From Larix kaempferi (taxonomy: Eukaryota > Streptophyta > Pinopsida > Pinales > Pinaceae): 64,000 nt of DNA. A model generated the notes under the pieces. The model was not told where the DNA came from. It searched no databases and worked only from the letters and a program-made list of their open reading frames with translations. Every line of letters starts with the position of its first letter. Position 1 is the stretch's first letter. The translations under genes and the position numbers were made by a program. Where the stretch lies: contig BSBM01000151.1 of the NCBI GenBank assembly GCA_027924585.1, positions 13,414,001 to 13,478,000 on the forward strand. The letters are read 5' to 3'. Of the stretch, positions 34,181 to 45,529 are shown one piece after another.

Positions 34181-34440
34181 TTGGGGTGACTGGATCACAG
34201 GGTACAGGAACAGATCCTATAGGATCAGTGGTTCAGATTACAGGTACTTCAGGGACAGGTTCAGGGACTGGCACAGGTTCAGGATCACAGGTTTCAGGCT
34301 CACAGGTTACAGGGTCTTCAGGGACTGGTTCATCAGTTACTGGTCCTCGGGGTGTTATACCTTCTGCTTCTGGCACTTCCTCAGATGAGGATACACCAGT
34401 TTGGGAGGAACCTTCAAGGAAGAGGAAGCCTAAGTGGCTT
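34181..34440 (+). other. Copia-1 low-complexity linker between integrase and RT
   Basis: Encodes a Gly/Thr/Ser-rich run (GTSGTGSGTGTGSGSQVSGS, then QVTGSSGTGSS) in the pol frame, built from imperfect ACAGGTTCAGG-type DNA repeats. It sits where copia polyproteins have a variable, poorly conserved spacer. It is open and so probably tolerated in the active ancestor. Confidence 0.75.
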
Positions 34441-35496
34441 CAGGACACCTTGAAGGAAGCAGGAGCATTTGGTAGACCTCAGGAGGCGATTAGGTCAGTA
34501 GTTGAGCCAAACAGATATGGGATGGCCCTTGTTGCGAGTCTTTGTGACTCTGTGCCTTCTACATTTGAGGAGGCTTCTCAACATCAGGTATTGAGAGATG
34601 CTATGATGGAAGAGTACCATTCCATCATGAAGAATGATGCTTGGGACATTGTGCCAAGACTTGAGGGGAAGTCAGTAATGACTTCCAAGTGGCCATACAA
34701 GATCAAGCATGTTGCAGATGGTAGTGTGGAGAAATTCAAAGCTCGGTTTGTGGCTAGGGGGTTCTCACAGGTTGAGGGAGTTGACTATGATGAGACATTT
34801 GCTCCAGTTGCTCGGTATTCCTCTATCAAGGCAGTGATATCTATAGCAGTAGATATGGGTTGGAATATCCACCAAATGGATGTGAAGACCGCGTTTCTCA
34901 ATGGTCTTCTGGAGGAGGAGGTGTATTTGGAGGAGCCACAAGGATTCGAGATACATGGGAGAGATTCTCATGTGTGCAGGCTTAGGAAAGCCTTGTACGG
35001 TCTAAAGCAAGCTCCTAGAGCTTGGTACTCCAGGATCGATGCATATTTGACTTCGATGGGATTTCAGAAGAGTGAGGCTGATCCCAAACTATACTACATT
35101 GTGGTTGGTGGAGATCCACTCATTCTTCTGTTATATGTTGATGACTTATTTATCATTGGAGATGAGCGTCTTATTGCACAGTGCAAGAGAGATCTTGTAG
35201 CTGAGTATGAGATGACTGATATTGGGCTGATGCATTACTATTTGGGGATGGAGGTTTGGCAGGATCCTGGACATATTTTCCTAGGACAGGGGAAGTATGC
35301 AGCGGAGATTCTGAAGAGTTATCGGATGGAGGACTGTAGGCCTATGTCTACACCTATGATCACCAACTTGAAGCAACTTCATGCTTCAGAGGGTAAGTTG
35401 GTGGATCCCACACTATATAGTCATCTCATCGGATCGTTGATGTATCTGGTCAACACCAGGCCAGACTTGCGTTTTGCAGTTAACACTCTTAGCTAG
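34441..35496 (+). pseudogene. pol: Copia-1 reverse transcriptase
   Basis: Long open RT: EEYHSIMKNDAWDIVPRLEG, FKARFVARGFSQVEGVDYDE, TFAPVARYSSIKAVISIAVD, IHQMDVKTAFLNGLLEEEVY, ALYGLKQAPRAWYSRIDAYL and the catalytic LLLYVDDLFIIG. YVDD is intact. The only interruption at the end is TAG 35494, where relatives have Gln (LSQFM). If the neighbouring stops were absent this domain would look functional. Confidence 0.97.
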
Positions 35497-36099
35497 TTCA
35501 TGGTGCAGCCTAGGAGTGTGCATTGGACGGCCGCAAAGCACATTCTGAGATACCTAGCAGGGACAGTGGATTATGGTCTGGACTACAGGAGTTCGGGTGG
35601 AGTCAGCTTGGTTGGGTTCATAGATTCAGACTGGTCACGTTGTGTGAGGGATCGGAAGAGCACTTCGGGTTGCTGTTTCATCTTGGGCTCGATAGCAGTG
35701 TCATGGTTCAACATGAAAAAAAAGTCCGTTGCATTGAGTTCTGCTGAGGCTGAGTATATGGCAGCCAGTCAGGCGACTTGTGAAGCACTATGGCTTCGTA
35801 AGTTATTGGTAGATTTATTTGATCAGCAGCTGATACCTACGGTGATCTATTGCGACAATCAGAGTTGCATTCAGCTCTCTGAGAATCCGATGTTCCATGA
35901 CAGGTCGAAGCACATTGAGATTAGGTACCACTTCATTCGGGACTACGCCTAGAGAGGGACAGTTGACTTACAGTATATTTCCACTGAGGAGCAGGTTGCA
36001 GATGTCCTGACGAAGTCTTTGGGGAGGGGGAAGTTTGTCTTCTTCAGAGATAAGTTGGGAGCGGTCCAGAACACCTTCCTTGGTAAGAGGGAGTGTTAG
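35497..36099 (+). pseudogene. pol: Copia-1 RNase H and polyprotein end
   Basis: GFIDSDWSRCVRDRKSTSGC (first Asp), KKKSVALSSAEAEYMAASQA (Glu), TVIYCDNQSCIQLSENPMFH (second Asp) and KHIEIRYHFIRDYA, a stop at 35950, then YISTEEQVADVLTKSLGRGK. The frame ends in TAG 36097, within the first bases of the 3' LTR, which is common in copia elements. Confidence 0.95.
36084..36093 (+). other. Polypurine tract of Copia-1
   Basis: TAAGAGGGAG lies directly before TGTTAG of the 3' LTR. Confidence 0.8.
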
Positions 36100-37242
36100 T
36101 TTTGTACCTAGGGAAGTGTTCCCCAAGTGACATTTGCCTAATGTCACTTAGAAGGGGGAAAAAGGTGACCCTCACATTAAATGACATTAATGAGACTTTA
36201 TAAAATGAAAGTCACTTTTTGCTAAAGTTAAGTGGGTGAGTGAAATATTGATTTAAGTGATTTAAATTAAAGTGATTTTTACTCTCATTGATTCTCATCC
36301 ATTGGATTGGATCTTTTTCCACCGTTGGATTAGATTCTCACTTAGGGTTAGACAAAAAGCATGAGGGATGCATTTGAGAGCTCACTTTTGTGATTGAAGT
36401 GAAGAGAGAAAGCTAGGAGAGAGCAAGAGACCAAGGGCATGAATTTCGAGAGGGCATTTGGGCATGTTTCCAGGTGGCACGATTTTCAAGGCAGATTGAA
36501 GGCATTAAATGCAGCACAATTTTCAAGGCAGCAACAGTTAATTTTTTAGCACAGAAACCGAGGCATTTTCGTACAGCATTAGTGGGTACAAAAATCAAGG
36601 AACCGTACTGCTGAAGAAGGAACAGATTTCGAGAGGGCCCTACAGTATTTATTACTGTACCGTACAGGCACAGAACTTGAGGCATCTGTACAACATTTAA
36701 TGTTGTACCGTACAGCAGCACTGAAACATGATTTTGGGCACATAAATCAAGGTCCATACAGTGGTACAAACTGTACCTATTTTGGCACAGAAATCGGGGC
36801 ACTAGTTCTGCATAGAAATCAAGGATTGGCAAAGTTTTCAAAGTGCTGAGATTTAGCACAATTTTCGAGACAACAGCGTGGCACAGAAATCGAGACAGTC
36901 TCTAATTGAATTTTTCTTGGTGGAGATAAGTATATTTTTGCTGAAAAAAAATTATTGTACTGAAAAATATTGCTGAAGAATAATAAAATCTCTCCTCTCT
37001 TACTGGTTTTTCCCATGGGGGTTTTTCCAGGGCACAATTGCCAAAAACTTCCTGAGTCTACTTTTCATGGCGTGCATGTGATTAAATATTTGTTTTCTGC
37101 TGTTAGTGGTTGTTTACTGTGTGTTTAAGTGTTACATTAATTTTTCATAAGTAGTTTGCAGCCTATGCAAAACCGGCTGCAAATGAAAAACATTGAAAAG
37201 ATAACATAAACCAACAAGCAGTAAAACCCGAAAAAATCTACA
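36094..37242 (+). repeat. 3' LTR of Copia-1
   Basis: TGTTAGTTTTGTACC to AAAAAATCTACA, collinear with the 5' LTR and including the GCACAGAAATCGAGG-type repeat block. The TSD AGTTC follows at 37243. Confidence 0.95.
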
Positions 37243-37247
37243 AGTTC

Positions 37248-39190
37248 ATGGGATTTGGGCATGGCAATTACATGAATATGTGAAAATTGGATTAGACCTA
37301 TGTTCTATTTTAAAAAAATCATAGCTAAATATTGGAATATTAGATACTGAGGGTGGTTTTACTATGGTGTGCTGAGTGCACTCTGCATCTAGTCTATCCA
37401 TGTAATCAAATGCTCACCATGAATCCTCCCATCATCTTGAGATCGGTGATTATTGTTGATAGTCTTAGTTATCCTCTTACACCAGACAAGGAAACCTTTG
37501 TTTCTTTCTTCGGTCATAAACTGGTCATGTTTATTTCTTTCCAGAGTCCTTAATTGGATGTTCTCGTCCTTATGTTCTTGCCTTGGGTTTGTTAGAGATG
37601 CCCTCTTTCAGGTCCCCAATGACCATATCTCTATTATGGGCACACAGAAGGGCAAGGTCAAAATTGATCTTCCCATTTTTTGTTTTTCTCTAGGCACACT
37701 GTCGATGAGTTGTGCTCCTGGTTTAAGACCATAAGATCCCCAACCGTGGCTCACATATTAATGTTTGCAGCCTTTAACTATTCCTCAGTAGTTATTTGTA
37801 GTATGTTAACTATGCCTATGTGTTTGTCCCATCTACAGTTAGCCTTCATATTGTATTTGCCTACAGATTTGGTTCTCATTTAAAAAATTGTCATTACTCT
37901 CCCAGCAGTATGCAACATCGAATTAGTGATACCACCTGCTCTCAGTCTTGTCAAATTGCACTAATGGAATCAATTTCCTTTTCCAGTTGATTTCTTCAAG
38001 AGTATTTGGAAGGGATAGGCCGCCATGCCTATGGTCTTCACATAGGTGAATGAGGTACCCATTTTTTTGCCTATAAACTTCTTGAAGTGGATTCCCAAGT
38101 CAAAGTTTCCACCAACTGTTATGTGTAACATTCTAGCAAGTTGTTGAGGCTCTCCTTCACAATTTCGAAAGTGACATGCTTGAAGGAGCATTCAAGCCTG
38201 AACTGAAAAACAAGGAATCCATGTAGAAGCTAGGAGTGCCAAGCTATTACCTCTATATTGACTTTGTAACTCTATGAGTTGCTGTGCGTTGAAATAATAC
38301 CAAATTGTAGAGTTCCATTATGGACTTGCTTCCAATGTTCTACTCGTCACTTTGCTTGGATTCTCCCCTTTGCACCCATTGGTTGAAGTTTGAGCGATGG
38401 TTCCCCCTTGCTTTCTTATTTGGTAAATAACCATCTATAATAAACCAAACCCTAGGCAAACACTAATGTGAATGGCAGAGGATGCAAAGTTTGTATCCAA
38501 GATGTTTTCTTGAGACTGTAATGCATGTGAGTTGTTTGTAAACCAAAGAAGAAAAATTACAATTATGAGTTGTTTGTAGACCAAAGAAGAAAAAATACAA
38601 TTACGAGTTGTTTGTTTATGGTTGTTTCCATTCTTGCTGTGTGCTCTAACCTGAGTAATCTGTAACTGTGTGCTCAGAGATTGTTTGCAATGCTTACTAT
38701 TATTCCAGTTCAAGTTGATTTGCATTCAAGTCAGTATTGCATTCAGGAAAAACTTGGATTCGATTTAAATTTTCAATCAGGTTGGTCTACCATCCAATTT
38801 AGTTTAACATTCAAATTAGTAAGGAATGCAGTCCAGTAAATAGACAGAACCATGAAGAAAACAATACTTGACATAAAGGCCATATTCTTGTCCAACATAG
38901 TGGCAATTCGAGATTTATACATATAATTGGTCCCTGCTGGGTTGGGACTTTATACATTTACTGTGGGTATGCCTAACATATATCGACTGTCAGATTGGAA
39001 TCAAACAAAAGCTTAGGAAACCACTCAAAATTCCTCCTACAACAAAATCTACCTTTCATCTGTGTATGCTAAAGAAAACACATCTTCCATATGTCAAAAA
39101 AAACTTTGGAACCACCCAAAATTCCCCCCAACAACAAAATTTTTCTTTCATATGTGTATGCCAAACACAAAACATCTATCATCTTCCAAG
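37248..39190. other. Spacer, no identified gene
   Basis: The first bases continue the GGCATGGCAATTA repeats interrupted by Copia-1. A 73-aa frame at 37970-38191 (-) reads MLHITVGGNFDLGIHFKKFI and looks protein-like, but I do not recognise it. Local repeats: a 38-bp unit GAGTTGTTTGTA at 38529, 38567 and 38605, and a 92-bp-spaced pair starting GGAAACCACTC (39016) and GGAACCACCC (39108). Confidence 0.5.
38529..38615. repeat. 38-bp tandem repeat
   Basis: GAGTTGTTTGTA.ACCAAAGAA... begins at 38529, 38567 and (partial) 38605, giving a period of 38 bp and two and a bit copies. Confidence 0.9.
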
Positions 39191-39199
39191 AAAAAATTC

Positions 39200-40890
39200 C
39201 TATGTGTGAGGAGGTTGAATGCCTTCATTATCCAATCTGGTTGGGTTAGATACTGATGCTTGACCTCGTTGTGTTGAGCTGCAAACATTTGGTGCAAGAC
39301 AGGTTGCTCCTTGTAGCCAAGGAGGGATTGAATAACCATAGTTATGACTTGAGCCTAATAGCCCTGGGTTCACTGGAGGTGTTTGGAAGGCATACACAGT
39401 ATTTCCCCTTGCCCGATGGTATTGGGGTATCTGTATGTTAATAAGGTCCTGGAATAATCTTCTGTTCTCTGAAAATTGATCCAATGGGTTGTCCACCACC
39501 TCTGTCATGTCCAGACCATTTGGATTCATCTGATGTGCCTTTCTTTGCTCCATTTCCTCCCTTGCCAATTGTTTCTGCCGCTCTCTTTCCTCCCTTTCTT
39601 TCACTCTTACAAGCCTTTCCTGCCTTCGATTTTTTGCTACAACAATCCTTGCTTCCTTCTTCTCCTTTGCCAAGGCTTTCTTCTTCTCTTTTAATCCGTA
39701 CATCTCCTTTTTCTTGTGCCGAGCCTCAACCAGTAGGGTGATGTAGTCCTCTGATGTTAGTATCTGTGAGCTCCTGCTTAATCTAAGATGCTCAGGAGTG
39801 GGATTGGATAGTTGAGCTGCAACGTTCTCCACTAGCAACTTAAGGAACTGGCCAAGTAGTGGCTCATTTGGGGGGAGTGCCTCATCATCATTTTCTTGGT
39901 CCACCGTATCTTCATTTTGTTCAATCTCATCTCCAACACCCCCAAGTGCCACATAATAATGTACAGCTTCATTGTTAAGGACTACTGGCATCAAAGGAAA
40001 GTTAAGGCTTTCATCGTTGGTGGGGGTGACAATGTGTCTGTTCATATTTGTCATGGCCTCTACCAACCACTCGGGCTGTTCTGGATGGCTTGGAAATGTC
40101 AAATCCTCGCTGTTGTTTACCATTGCTTCGCCACATCCATTCACACTCAAACAAGCAACGTTGTTATGAATAATCCCTTGGCCATCTAATTCTGTTTCTA
40201 TCCTTCCAACAACTTCTATATTCTCCCCAATAGGTTCGGTGCCATACTAACTTTCACTTACATGTTCATCGTCGTCGCCCAATGGTTGGCCATGACCTTG
40301 AGAGAGTGATATGATGTTATCTGCAACATCTGTGTCCTCTTTCCCTTGAACATAAAAATCCTGACTACATCCAGTGTCATGTTGAAGGGCATCAGAATTG
40401 AAAGGCCATATTCCTGTCCGCCTAAAACCAGCCCTGACATTTGATGTTGTGAGCGCCCTAGCAAAAGCTTTTCTTGCAAGTTATGCTAATTTGAACCTCT
40501 TCACCTCTACCCTCGGGTTCTTTTCCATCCAGGACGCTCTCTCAGACCTGAAGTAACACTTGAAAGGCCCAAACATACTCACATCTAGAGGTTGCATCCT
40601 GTGGGTGGTATGTGCAGGCCGTGTCAACAGATCAATGCCTAGCCTGTTTTCCTCCTCAATGGTTTGTATAGCAACGTAGCTTCCATGGACATCAAAAATC
40701 AACAGGTGTCTGTTTTCAGCTGAAACACCGCCAGGGACAGAGGCAACAAAGTGGCAAAGATAGCTCAAGAACAGTTCTTTTGTCATCCATGCATGGGGGT
40801 GTGCAACCATGCATGCTCTAGGTTCACAGTTTTTAATGTAATTTTTGAGTTGATTCTTTCCCTTGAACAGATAAAAACCTGGAATTGATG
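39200..40890 (-). pseudogene. Pogo-like transposase relic, catalytic half and charged tail
   Basis: Second frame: VGASIPGFYLFKGKNQLKNY, CMVAHPHAWMTKELFLSYLC, HLLIFDVHGSYVAIQTIEEE (second Asp) and LLTRPAHTTHRMQPLDVSMF (third catalytic region), then TAA after RFKLA. The same frame continues: LARKAFARALTTSNVRAGFR, RTGIWPFN, a TAG near 40250, and a 316-aa end (39200-40150). That end has a long Lys/Glu/Arg coiled-coil-like stretch (KKEMYGLKEKKKALAKEKKE onward) and a Pro/Asn/Gln-rich end. Family: DDE_1, Tc1/mariner-pogo type. TIRs and TA duplications were not found. Confidence 0.88.
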
Positions 40891-41694
40891 CTCCAACTGC
40901 GTTGACACAGTCTCGTCACAGTTCCATATATGGTATGCTCTATATGAGTGTTTCTCATATGCATCAGAGAGTGTCTGATAGAACTTGATTACAATTGTAG
41001 GGTGTAGATTGAAATCTCTATCCCCATCAAGCCCCTCTGCTGTGATTAACACAAGTTCTGGATGCCTTTGCTTAAATCCTCTCCACCATGATTTCCCTAG
41101 AAATCCATCTTTGAAGGGGTTTGGCCTCCCTTGACAGATTTGGGAAACAGTGGATTTGAGTTGAACCAACTCCAGACCATGGCCTAGTTGAGCCATCTCT
41201 TCACACCAGACCACAACTTGTTCTTCCTCTTCTGTACTCAACACTGTAAGAGGTCCTTTTCGCTTGGTATGGGTCAGGCCATTTATCCAGTAATGGATTG
41301 ATGTTGGTGGAATCCCATGTTTTTTAGCAGTTGCTCTAATAGAAAAACCATTGAACTCTATATCATCTATTGTAGCCTTCATGTCTTCTTGTGTCCATCC
41401 TCTGATGGCACTAATCTTCTTACTGGCAGTTGCACCTTGAGCTGTGTTTGATGGTGGAATAACACCTCCAGTATCTGCATCATTTGCCTCTTCAACTGTG
41501 GTTGATGGTGGAATAACACCACCACGCTCTACATCATTAGCCTCTTCAACATCTCTGTGTGCATTGTTATTATCAGCATCATGTGCTATGTCCTCATCGA
41601 ACGAGGTGCATTGTAGCTGGGCACCCCTGCTGAGTCTCCTACTTGTCCTCCTTCCATGATTAGTGTTGACTCTTTCCAGACTGCAATCACCCAC
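40783..41694 (-). pseudogene. Pogo-like transposase relic, DNA-binding half
   Basis: 304 codons from ATG at 41694. Residues 1-95 are acidic with an 18-residue repeat (VEEANDVERGGVIPPSTT, then VEEANDADTGGVIPPSNT). Residues about 98-140 match a psq-type HTH (GWTQEDMKATIDDIEFNGFS, IRATAKKHGIPPTSIHYWI). Residues 150-215 match the CENP-B/Tc5-type HTH (FLGKSWWRGFKQRHPEL). Residues 250-262 (YRAYHIWNCDET) are the first catalytic Asp of DDE_1. Just after this the gene has lost about 40 codons and shifted frame, so the last about 35 residues are out of frame. Confidence 0.88.
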
Positions 41695-42304
41695 AGAATT
41701 AGGACAAACAGGGCCTCACTGAAACTACACCAGAATTGTTAAGACTAGTTGTGTATCTACACAGGGTTTTGGAATATTAAACTAGCTGTGTTAAAAGTTA
41801 TTGTTAAAACTACACAAGGATCTCGAGTATTCTAAGGGAACTAGTAATGTGATTTACATGTTCAATGCAGTTTGGAAAACATGATTCTAGTACATATATA
41901 TATATTCATTTGTTATATTTGTTATGCATCTATTCAGAGACTACTATTTCACAATATAGTCCGTGGCATAAAATTTGATATAGTCCGCCTCCTTGAAAAC
42001 ATAATTGAAATATAATTTTATCTCGAATGCAATACCTGAACTCTGATTGCTGTCTTGAATTATATCTGCACCTGGAGATCAATCTGCAACTGTGTTTTGC
42101 TTGAATGCGATGCATGGACTTTGGAAATCAAGCTTGGAAATAGAGGTGTGAGTCCAACATGGTCTGAGAATTCTGAATAGAAGAAAATTGGAGGATGTCT
42201 GAAGGTTGTTGTGTCTTTATAGCATTTTGGTGTTTGATTTGATTGGAAATTTTGAAAAGGCATGGATTGCATCTGGTTGGGTTTGGATGAGTGCTCAAGA
42301 TTGA
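41695..42304. other. Spacer upstream of the transposase relic
   Basis: AT-rich, with a TATATATATAT run near 41896. It could contain the transposase promoter, but nothing decides this. No coding signal was seen. Confidence 0.4.
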
Positions 42305-42309
42305 TTTGG
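42305..42309. other. TSD TTTGG, left of solo LTR
   Basis: Perfect match to TTTGG at 43862-43866. Confidence 0.85.
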
Positions 42310-43861
42310 TGTGACATCCCCTCCCATCATACCAGTGCATTGGAGAGGATCGTGATGCTAAAACCGGGCATCTAGTCCCATGAACTTATTAAATAAGCAT
42401 TCACATAATATAAAAAGACATATGGAAATGTATAATTATAAGAAAACACAACAGAAGTAATTTCAATTACACATCCATCATACATTCAAGATATTCATCA
42501 AATAAATAATTGCAAAGTTAACACAAGAGAATACTTATCTTATAACAAAGTAGTCCCAAGAAACTGGCTATGCAACTGCAACGTTCCACCCAACCATAGG
42601 CCAGTTGTGATCATCAATATATCAACACACTGCCACCCCTGAGCTGGGCATGATCTCTACAAGGAATCAGGGAACAACAGACTCACACATAGCCCAAAGA
42701 TACACCAAATCAGCCAAGCCAAGCTACAGTTGGGTTTATCAGGCTGTTAGGCAATGGAAGGAAGAACTGCTAAGCTAGTGGGATCATCCATAGAGATATG
42801 GGCACCCTCTGCAAGATCTATCTAGCTTGGTCCCCAAAATACCTACACACCTGGCACAAGGAAGTATTCTCTTCACTAATACACAATCCCTCAGGCCATA
42901 CCTTCCATTCTAGTGTTCTTCAAGGTGTGCATAGAAGAGCAACCAGCCCTTTTGATACTCTTGAGAGGTTACCTCTTCACTAAATTTATCAAGCCAATTC
43001 TGGTCCACTTCCACTCCTAATTCTTGCTCACAATTTCAAACCAACACAGGGATGCACCCTACAACAAAACACAAGTGCTAAAAAACGTGGGCAACCAAAA
43101 TGAACTAGTAGATGGGGAATAAACCCTGGGAGAGCAAATTCGTTTTTTAGAAAACGTTTTTCTGCATTTCAGGGGCAAAAACGACCTCTATAAACCCCCA
43201 AAATGTGACTCCCTTTCTCCCAGCCACTGTGCAACACAAAAACGAGCTCCCAGCTATGGAAAAATGCAGGAAATTGGTAAAAAAACATGATGGGGAAAGC
43301 CCAGCTAGCTCAGACTGCGTGAGAGAGGAAAGATTATGGGTTCAAAATGGCTTTGGGCACCATTTCGTGGGTGTTTTCTTGCCCCAGAAGCAAAAGTACG
43401 TTTTCCCAGGTTGATGGTTTGCCCATGCACGAAATCGGCTGCCATGCCTCTTCATTCCCAAGGCATTAACTGCCTCAACCAATTTCTAGAAGAATTAAAT
43501 GACTGGGTGCATAAGTCAGAATGGGTAGTTGAGGGTTTATTCATTGACATCTGGCTTATCACCATTGGCTCAAGGGTTTGAATAATTTCCCTCCCTATTC
43601 CTTGTAGAATCATGCCCCCATCTCTTTGTTGCATTGCATATCTAGTTGTGGGTTTTTCATTAAAATTCGTATTTACATGATGTCTTAATTTACATTGTGC
43701 CTATCTAGCACAAGAACCACATGCATCTATTTTTAATTGCCGATACATAAAATGCTAAATCAATGGTGGGGCCTTGGCCTTGAGCTCCTCATCATGATTA
43801 AATAACAATATTTACATCATTTACGATTTAATGCAAAGGGGGTCAAAATGGGGACGTGACA
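42310..43861. mobile_element. Solo LTR with 5-bp target-site duplication
   Basis: A 1552-bp block begins TGTGACATCCCC and ends GGGGACGTGACA: TG...CA ends within a 12-bp imperfect inverted repeat, as in LTRs. It is flanked by the perfect direct repeat TTTGG (42305-42309 and 43862-43866). No gag or pol motif lies inside, and the open frames are short. This is what recombination between two LTRs leaves behind. Orientation and family are unknown. It does not resemble the other LTRs in the window. Confidence 0.88.
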
Positions 43862-43866
43862 TTTGG
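43862..43866. other. TSD TTTGG, right of solo LTR
   Basis: Perfect match to TTTGG at 42305-42309. Confidence 0.85.
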
Positions 43867-45529
43867 GTTCGATCCAATGGCCATCAATGGGGCTGAGTCG
43901 ATCCAGGTGATATTCGAAATGCTTTGGGATGGGTTCTGTTTGCTTTCATGGCTGATTTGATGATTTTTATGGTGGTTGGTTGCATTAATTGCCAATTTTG
44001 GGTTTCTTTGTTGATCAACCATGCACTAGGAGTTGACACCCATTCACCATTTATTGTGCAGGTGAAATCCATTAAATGTGCAGGTGGGATGCCTTGGTGG
44101 TTAACTGGTACTCGATGCTGGTCTGGGACTTCACTGAAGGTTATTCGATGCGGTAGATGTGATGGACAATCTGTCCTTATAGATTGGGATGCATGGGGAC
44201 TGTTGAGGTCCGATTAGATCTTTATGTCAGTATGCCTTGGGATTTGGAAGGGACAAGATGGGTTTGAATTTTGTTATGTCAATACTGTGCAGCTATCAAC
44301 CTTTTGTCTTATAGTTGACAGTTGCAGGCCTAGTGTACAAAATGACAGTTAATGAAGTTTAACAAGACACTTTTTATATATTTATATAATATTATGTGTT
44401 TGACATATGACATTTTCTTGGACACTTAATGGCTTCTAACTGTCACCGGTTCTATGACCACTACCGGCTCCCGTTCAACTATAGAACTCTCTCCCCTATT
44501 CTCCAAAAATGGCGTTATATTTCCATATGAAAATTTGAAAAATCAACTAAGATTTTATCATTTGTGTATGATATTATGAACCGTCCAAAAGTTAGGGTAG
44601 GAGCTATTAGGTAAAAGTTAACTTTTGAATAAACCTATGGTTTTCAAAATAATAAAATAACTTTTATTTTTTTAATTAGTTTTTATATAAAGACGGTATA
44701 ATAAGGTTCTTTAATTAAAATAATATTTTGATTCATAATAGGATTAATATGATTTTATGTTTGAAAATGAATCAAGAATCACGAGTTTATTAAAGGAGGA
44801 TTTTTTTTTTTAAATAATCTAAATAATAATGAAAGTTTTATAAAATAGTTGGATGACTAGGTTCAAATTGAGAAACAATAGCTCATGCCAAAATCACAAC
44901 TTCTTTAGGAGGACATAATGAATATAAAAGAATAAACTCAAATTGAATTTATTTGGTTTTGTCAAAAGTGTGAATTTTATTAGCATAACATGGTATTTTA
45001 ATGAAAATTTAATGCTCACAAAATTCAGCATATCATTCAAATTGAGAACTACAAACATGGCTATTCTTTGATGTACCCCTTTTCAAGACGAAGATAAAAA
45101 TGATTAAAATAAGCAATCATTTAAATAATTCAAATCTGCCAAGATGCTCACCTACTCATTGATGAGATGAAATGCCAAAATTTCAAAGAACTGTCAAGTT
45201 ATGACATCAATCCAATTAGGCCAAACCAAAGCATGAAAGTGGCTCAAATAAGCTCAAATACGAAAGAATCATTGAGTAGCCAAGAAATCAAGAGACTCAA
45301 ACAACCAAAATCACCAAATCCTCTCTCACGAAAAACAAGCCAGAGAACAAGCAATGGAGCGTCTAAAGGAAAAGGCAACTAAACCAAGAAAACACCTACT
45401 AAATCAAGCAACATAAAATATAAGAAAACCAAAAACTAATCTTTACAAATTTACATTGGGGGCCCTTTGATTTTGTAAAATAAAGGGGAATTTGTTGGAA
45501 TGGCATCTTAGTGACCCCAATCTCACCTA
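43867..45529. other. Spacer, no gene seen
   Basis: The first part is moderately GC, the rest AT-rich. A 71-aa frame at 45167-45382 is Lys/Ser/Asn-rich (SSNTKESLSSQEIKRLKQPK). It has no family signature and is probably chance. Confidence 0.5.

Larger units (their letters stand above)
30554..37242 (+). mobile_element. Copia-1: full-length Ty1/copia retrotransposon
   Basis: LTRs of 1142 and 1149 bp, tRNA-Met-type primer site, gag, protease, integrase, RT, RNase H (the copia order), purine tract and a perfect 5-bp TSD. The first 60 bases of the two LTRs differ at one position, and further differences are scattered, so this is one of the younger elements here. Nine in-frame stops and two frameshifts disable it, but RT YVDD and the gag zinc knuckle are intact. 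Confidence 0.97.

Noticed and set aside
38529-38615. CRISPR-like array
   Set aside because: The 38-bp repeats are directly tandem without spacers, and the window is clearly plant nuclear DNA.
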